DNA from: Drechslerella dactyloides
Lineage: Eukaryota; Ascomycota; Orbiliomycetes; Orbiliales; Orbiliaceae
Length of the DNA: 64,000 nucleotides
Assembly (NCBI GenBank): GCA_020064725.1
Contig: JAGTWJ010000019.1
Span: 4,030,001 to 4,094,000 of the forward strand
Direction: 5' to 3'
Under the pieces are notes generated by a model. That model was not told where the DNA came from and did no database searches. It worked only from the letters and a program-made list of their open reading frames with translations. Positions 59,748-64,000 of the stretch are shown here, in pieces; position 1 is the first letter of the stretch; each line of letters opens with the position of its first letter. A program made the position numbers and the translations under genes.

Positions 59748-62700
59748 GTCTTCTCTTCCTCTTCAATTCTCCCTTTTCACTTCTCGGAATCGCATCTTCT
59801 ATCCACTTCTTTTCTTATACTCTTTGCTTCACTTCAGTTTCGGTCCGCTTTGTGATTTTCGTTCTTCCTTTTTCATTTCGTTCAGTTGACCAGTGCTACT
59901 GCAATTATACTAAACTTTTCGCTTCATCCGGTAATGCAGTTGAAGGATATTTATACCACCTTTCATCATTGCATTTCCTCCATTTTTTCATGTTTGTCTT
60001 TTCTCACTTCGTATTTTGGTTGGAAGGATACACTGACACTTTCATGACACGTTTACTAACACATATATAACGACTTGTCTGCTGCATGACATCATTTCTT
60101 TACGGCGTTAATCCCCAATATTCCACAAAAGCATTTTACCGCCTCTCGACTTCACGTTTCCGTCTATCAGATATTCTCGTTTTCCGTCTTTTTTTTCGGT
60201 TTTCATATTTTTTTTGACGTTTATCTTCGAAGGATACCAATACCATTTTTTCCTTGGGCGGTTTGATAGGGAAAGAAAAACGGAGTTGGGATTTTGTTCT
60301 TCGATTTTTCGGTTTATCTGTTCATGGGCAAGCGGATCTCGCCGGTTTCCGGGTGGTTGGCTTTCGCATTCGCACTTCATCGTCACCGTATCTCTTCTCC
60401 TTTCCGTTTTGCTTTGAATTTTTATTTTTTTAAAGTAGGGCGGGATTACTGTACGATAATAGGATGAAGGTAATCAAATATATATAAAATACAAAAAGAC
60501 TGAAAAGTGGAGTAAAGACTAAGCACTTAAGTAATTTTAGACTATGGGCACCCCAATCCCCAACATGGCCCACGTGCTAGCGTGTCGTTGGTGTAGACGC
60601 TCACACAAAAAATCATGGCGCTGAAGGTGTTCTTCCATCCTGTGCACCCAATATATATGAATATCGATATGTGGTGTAAACTGGCTGCAATTTTGTTACC
60701 CAACTCGACTCGGTCTTGATCTCGCAGCTTGCTCGAGAGATCTCGGGAGAAACGGACCAGTGGCAGGATACAAAATTGAGGGATCGGTGGTAACATAAGG
60801 ACATGCATACTATATAAAAGTACTGAGATTATTAAATAGAATCTAAAGTAGAGAAAGACCTACCAGTAACTGAAGAATAACCAAAAGAGCATCTGTGCCC
60901 CTAACAGGCAACGGGTGCGATACCCGCAGGTGGCACCGGATCTTGACCCACTGCCGACTATGGAAAATGATCACAGTCCTAGCAACTACCCGCAGCCTAG
61001 GAGGAGTTGGATAACGATGTAGGTATTTAAGTAAGTAACCAGATGCATACCCCTCTTTTCGAAGTAAAGTTCGAGATTACTCATGCGTACCGGTCTATAT
61101 AGTATCGAATTATTCGCTTAGGCGGCCTGTGGGGCTCCCGGATGGTACCCTGGATTATGGTCTTGTAGATATCGGCTTGTCATTCATAACGTGTATCTAT
61201 ATATGATTTTAATATTTAACTAGAATTTGCAAACATTAGACCGGCAGTCAAATCTGTAGATACCATCATTTGTAAATAGTGATAGCAATGTATAAAAATG
61301 TAAATAGTGATAGCACTGAATAAATACATCTATATATATCTAGAGCCGACCCCTCGTAGTTTCGGAAGCTCAGGCATACGTAGACGTTCCTTATCCAACC
61401 AGTATCACAAAATGGCGCTCTTACAACGTGAACGACAGCACGGCGACCAGATAATTCTGACGACGATTATTTATCCAAACTATACGAGCATGGTTTGCCG
61501 TAACCGTACCACCACATTGCGAATACCCAAGGATGATTATGTGCCGACCGACGAACAAGTCGTTGCTTTAGCCATCCTGCAACAGAATGTCGTCAAGAGA
61601 ATAATTTTCAGGCCCATAGCTAGCAGTCCTAATCACTACAAAAGTATGTTCAAATTCTATACATCAATAGTGTGGATCCGGAGCGGAAAGTCCATAGTTG
61701 CGAGGTTTAGACTCTTTATCAGAATTCTAGAAGGACAGACTAGTTAATTCTTGGCTGCGTCTATAATTTGTAGTTGCCGGCTTCCAGTGACCGCTCAATA
61801 TATATAAACCCGGTCGTCGCATCGCTTACAACCAGCGTTTATGATTACACATGCTCGTCTGGGGGGTCAATCGAAATGACCATCGTACTACGGACGCGCG
61901 CCTACCCCTCAAATTTGCCAGCATTAATGGCGGCTGTTTTTGCATTCCTCGCAACGAGATGCGGAGAGTTATCGAAAAACATCATGGAAGGAATCGCCCT
62001 CGGGCTGCTCGTAGCCAGCTACTTCATCATGTCTCAGTAATTGGATGTGGAGACGGAAAGATTGGGTAATTTTTCGCTGCGAGGTTGGAAGCGTCACGTA
62101 ACCTTGAGGATAAGGTTATCATGGTCGTGTTTTTTTTTTAGAACGCACCGGGTTGGGTTTATAGCAGCAAAGTCGTCCGAATCAACTGGCGAAATGTCAA
62201 CAAGTTCGATATCCCGTCTCTTCTATTTATATTTCGTTCCTTCATCCGATAATAGTAGAGGTACCAGTATGTACAGAATGCCCGCGAAGCAACTAGCTAC
62301 CGCAATAACCTTAGCTGATTGCGTCGGGGTGCTTCTACAGATCTGGTTTACGTGACAAATCAGAATCATAGCAGCCCAAAAATAGCCGCGCAACGCTCTA
62401 CTAATACTATGCCAGCCGAAGACCTACGACAATTCTAATTGTATTGACCTAGTATCTATTTACCAAGTACTTATCTAATCCCGTTTACGATATGATTATG
62501 ACGAGCCGTGTCGCCGGGTCCTTCTGAATACAGTAACCCACATTGTGATGTTTCTGCCGTTACCAATCATCCGGCTTATTATATACCCCATATGATCGAT
62601 CAATCAGCTTGACTCCAATCCGTGCATGCGCCGCGCGCCGCCCACTATGGCATTGTTTCCTGGCACTACGTAGAATAGTACATTTGCGCCCATATAGGTA

Positions 62701-64000
62701 CTTAGTTTGCCTTACGACCGTATAGCAGGTAGTTGAGTATGAAACTAATACATAGGCTGCCGGTTAACCGGTTGTTGCCTTCTGTGTAAGTAGATACATG
62801 AAGAGGGCATGTGCCTGTAGACTTGTCTCGCCAGCCAGACGCCTTCCTGTAGACTATATACTAAACCCTTGCTTGTTCTTTCCAATAAAAGAAACCAGCG
62901 AAGGCAGCGAAGCCAATACAACTGGGCTCGACTGAAGGACAAGCCGGCTTCCCCCCGCGAATCTCGCATATACTGTATCACATAGATGAGATGAAGTAAA
63001 CGAGTAGATAGAAATAGAAGGAATTGACAAGTTTTAATATTCTCTTGCTCCAACATCTCTATATATATTGCACTTGATCTTATTAATATATTCCGACATA
63101 GTTCCATAGGGAAGCAAAGAGAGCCAGAAGAATGTAGAGAAGCTGAAGGGAGACATAGAACGCATCTAGAAAACGCACGTCGCAATATAGCCACGCGTGC
63201 GACAAAACGACAGGTCGTTGTAACGTCGACGCCACGTCCCAGCTGGAGACGGCTGCCTTAATCGGTCAAGTAGCTTGTTGAAACAGCTCCCTTTGCAATT
63301 TGCTTTGGTCCCGTGTTGGCGGTGAGACCATTGAAACAACGGTTCGTTGACGGCCTGCCAACACAGTGGTACGTGTTAATCTACGATACAACAATGCAAT
63401 CTTAACTTTACTGTAGATACTCACCGAGAAGGTTGCGAACGGAACGCTATCGGATCGAGTGTAGAAGAATGACCTTGTGTTCTGTATCTGGAAAGCTGTG
63501 TGAAACAAGTAATATGATGTATTTGAACCCGCTTCTCAGTATTATAATATTGTGTTATTGCGATATATATCTTACGGTCGAAAATATACTCTGTAAATAT
63601 CTTAATTGACGTATTTGCACCCTATACGGGACGAATCCTAAATCAGATCCCAGAGCTTTTGTATGAATATTAATGAATCGTACCAGGAATCAGAAACTAG
63701 TTCTCGCAATATCGAAATAAAAATATATAGTTCCTGTACTACAATGCCTTCACGGCTAACGCTGTCTCATCGAACCCGACGCATGCCCCTTAAATAGAAG
63801 GGGCAGCGGTGCGAGAGAGGCGCTCCATGCGAGAGAGAATGCGCAAGCTGAAAATTCGGAGAATATTCGGGACAGGAATAATATATTATCACCAAGGCTC
63901 TTTAACAATTGCTGGAAATAGTAGCATATAGCATGGGATTGTTTGTTTTCGATTTAAGATTTCATGGGAAATCCCAACCAGCCGATCGGGAATTAACAAT
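59748..64000. other. Pyrimidine-rich 3' tract, then gene-poor AT-rich end of window
   Basis: 59750-60430 is strongly C/T-rich on the plus strand, probably 3' UTR of the kinase gene. From 60440 the sequence is AT-rich. A 17-bp direct repeat is at 61271-61287 and 61299-61315. ORFs of about 90-150 codons at 61.3-62.4 and 62.7-63.2 kb have no recognisable domain. A copy of the dispersed repeat is at 62823-62858. Confidence 0.45.
62823..62858 (+). repeat. Dispersed repeat, copy 3
   Basis: GTCTCGCCAGCCAGACGCC with TTCCTGTAGACTATA following. It differs from copy 1 at one position in the first 19 nt. Confidence 0.6.

Noticed and set aside
61307..61747. 146-codon ORF downstream of the kinase
   Set aside because: No domain, repeat-containing start, AT-rich context, no splice or homology cue. 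Could be a random or decayed frame.
62745..63194. 149-codon minus-strand ORF
   Set aside because: It runs through a dispersed-repeat copy and has no recognisable domain.
1..64000. Biosynthetic gene cluster, CRISPR array, complete transposon, rRNA
   Set aside because: No polyketide or peptide synthetase, cytochrome P450 cluster, spaced direct repeats, transposase or reverse transcriptase, or rRNA-like sequence was found on either strand.

Overview
This window reads as nuclear DNA of a filamentous ascomycete, probably Pezizomycotina. The coding exons are GC-rich. They are split by introns of mostly 55-170 nt with GTATGT/GTACGT-type donors, CTAAC/CTGAC-like branch sites and YAG acceptors. The gene set is fungal: Pdr16-type lipid transfer protein, Dug3, Mgm1/Msp1, Bud14-like SH3 protein, Opy1-like double-PH protein, UreD. 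Only 15 genes occupy 64 kb, with long AT-richer gene-poor tracts, so a class with loose gene packing such as Pezizomycetes is possible. That placement is an inference.

Layout. 0-13 kb is compact: the 3' part of a Ser/Pro-rich PH-like protein, exosome subunit Csl4, Pdr16-like protein (minus) divergent from DNA polymerase alpha subunit B, UreD, and Dug3 (minus). 13-22 kb holds Mgm1/Msp1, a CPD photolyase (minus) and an Opy1-like protein. 22-27 kb is gene-poor. 27-30.4 kb is a large coiled-coil protein (minus). 30.4-34.8 kb is gene-poor. 34.8-43.6 kb holds a PIG-Y-like membrane protein (minus), Dcn1 (minus, six exons), an NDUFAF6-type complex I assembly factor, and a Bud14-like SH3 protein (minus). 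43.6-57.8 kb is a desert of about 14 kb with no gene I can support. A Ser/Thr kinase lies at 57.9-59.7 kb, and the rest is gene-poor.

The genes are mostly unrelated housekeeping functions (DNA replication and repair, RNA decay, neddylation, mitochondrial fusion, GPI synthesis, glutathione and urea metabolism, lipid transfer) mixed with polarity and signalling genes. I see no biosynthetic cluster, complete transposon, CRISPR array, rRNA or tRNA gene.

The less ordinary signals are structural. A dispersed repeat built on GTCTCGCAAGCC occurs in at least seven places in the deserts, possibly also in the oversized CSL4 intron. TGCATGCA is about tenfold over-represented. Five polarity/signalling genes are each followed by 450-850 nt of pyrimidine-rich sense sequence. 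The photolyase has a cluster of GATC sites upstream and a putative mitochondrial N-terminal extension. Odd exons include an ATG-only first exon in DUG3 and a 22-nt exon in the photolyase gene. All exon boundaries were set by hand from splice signals, frame and family alignment from memory, and no search was run.
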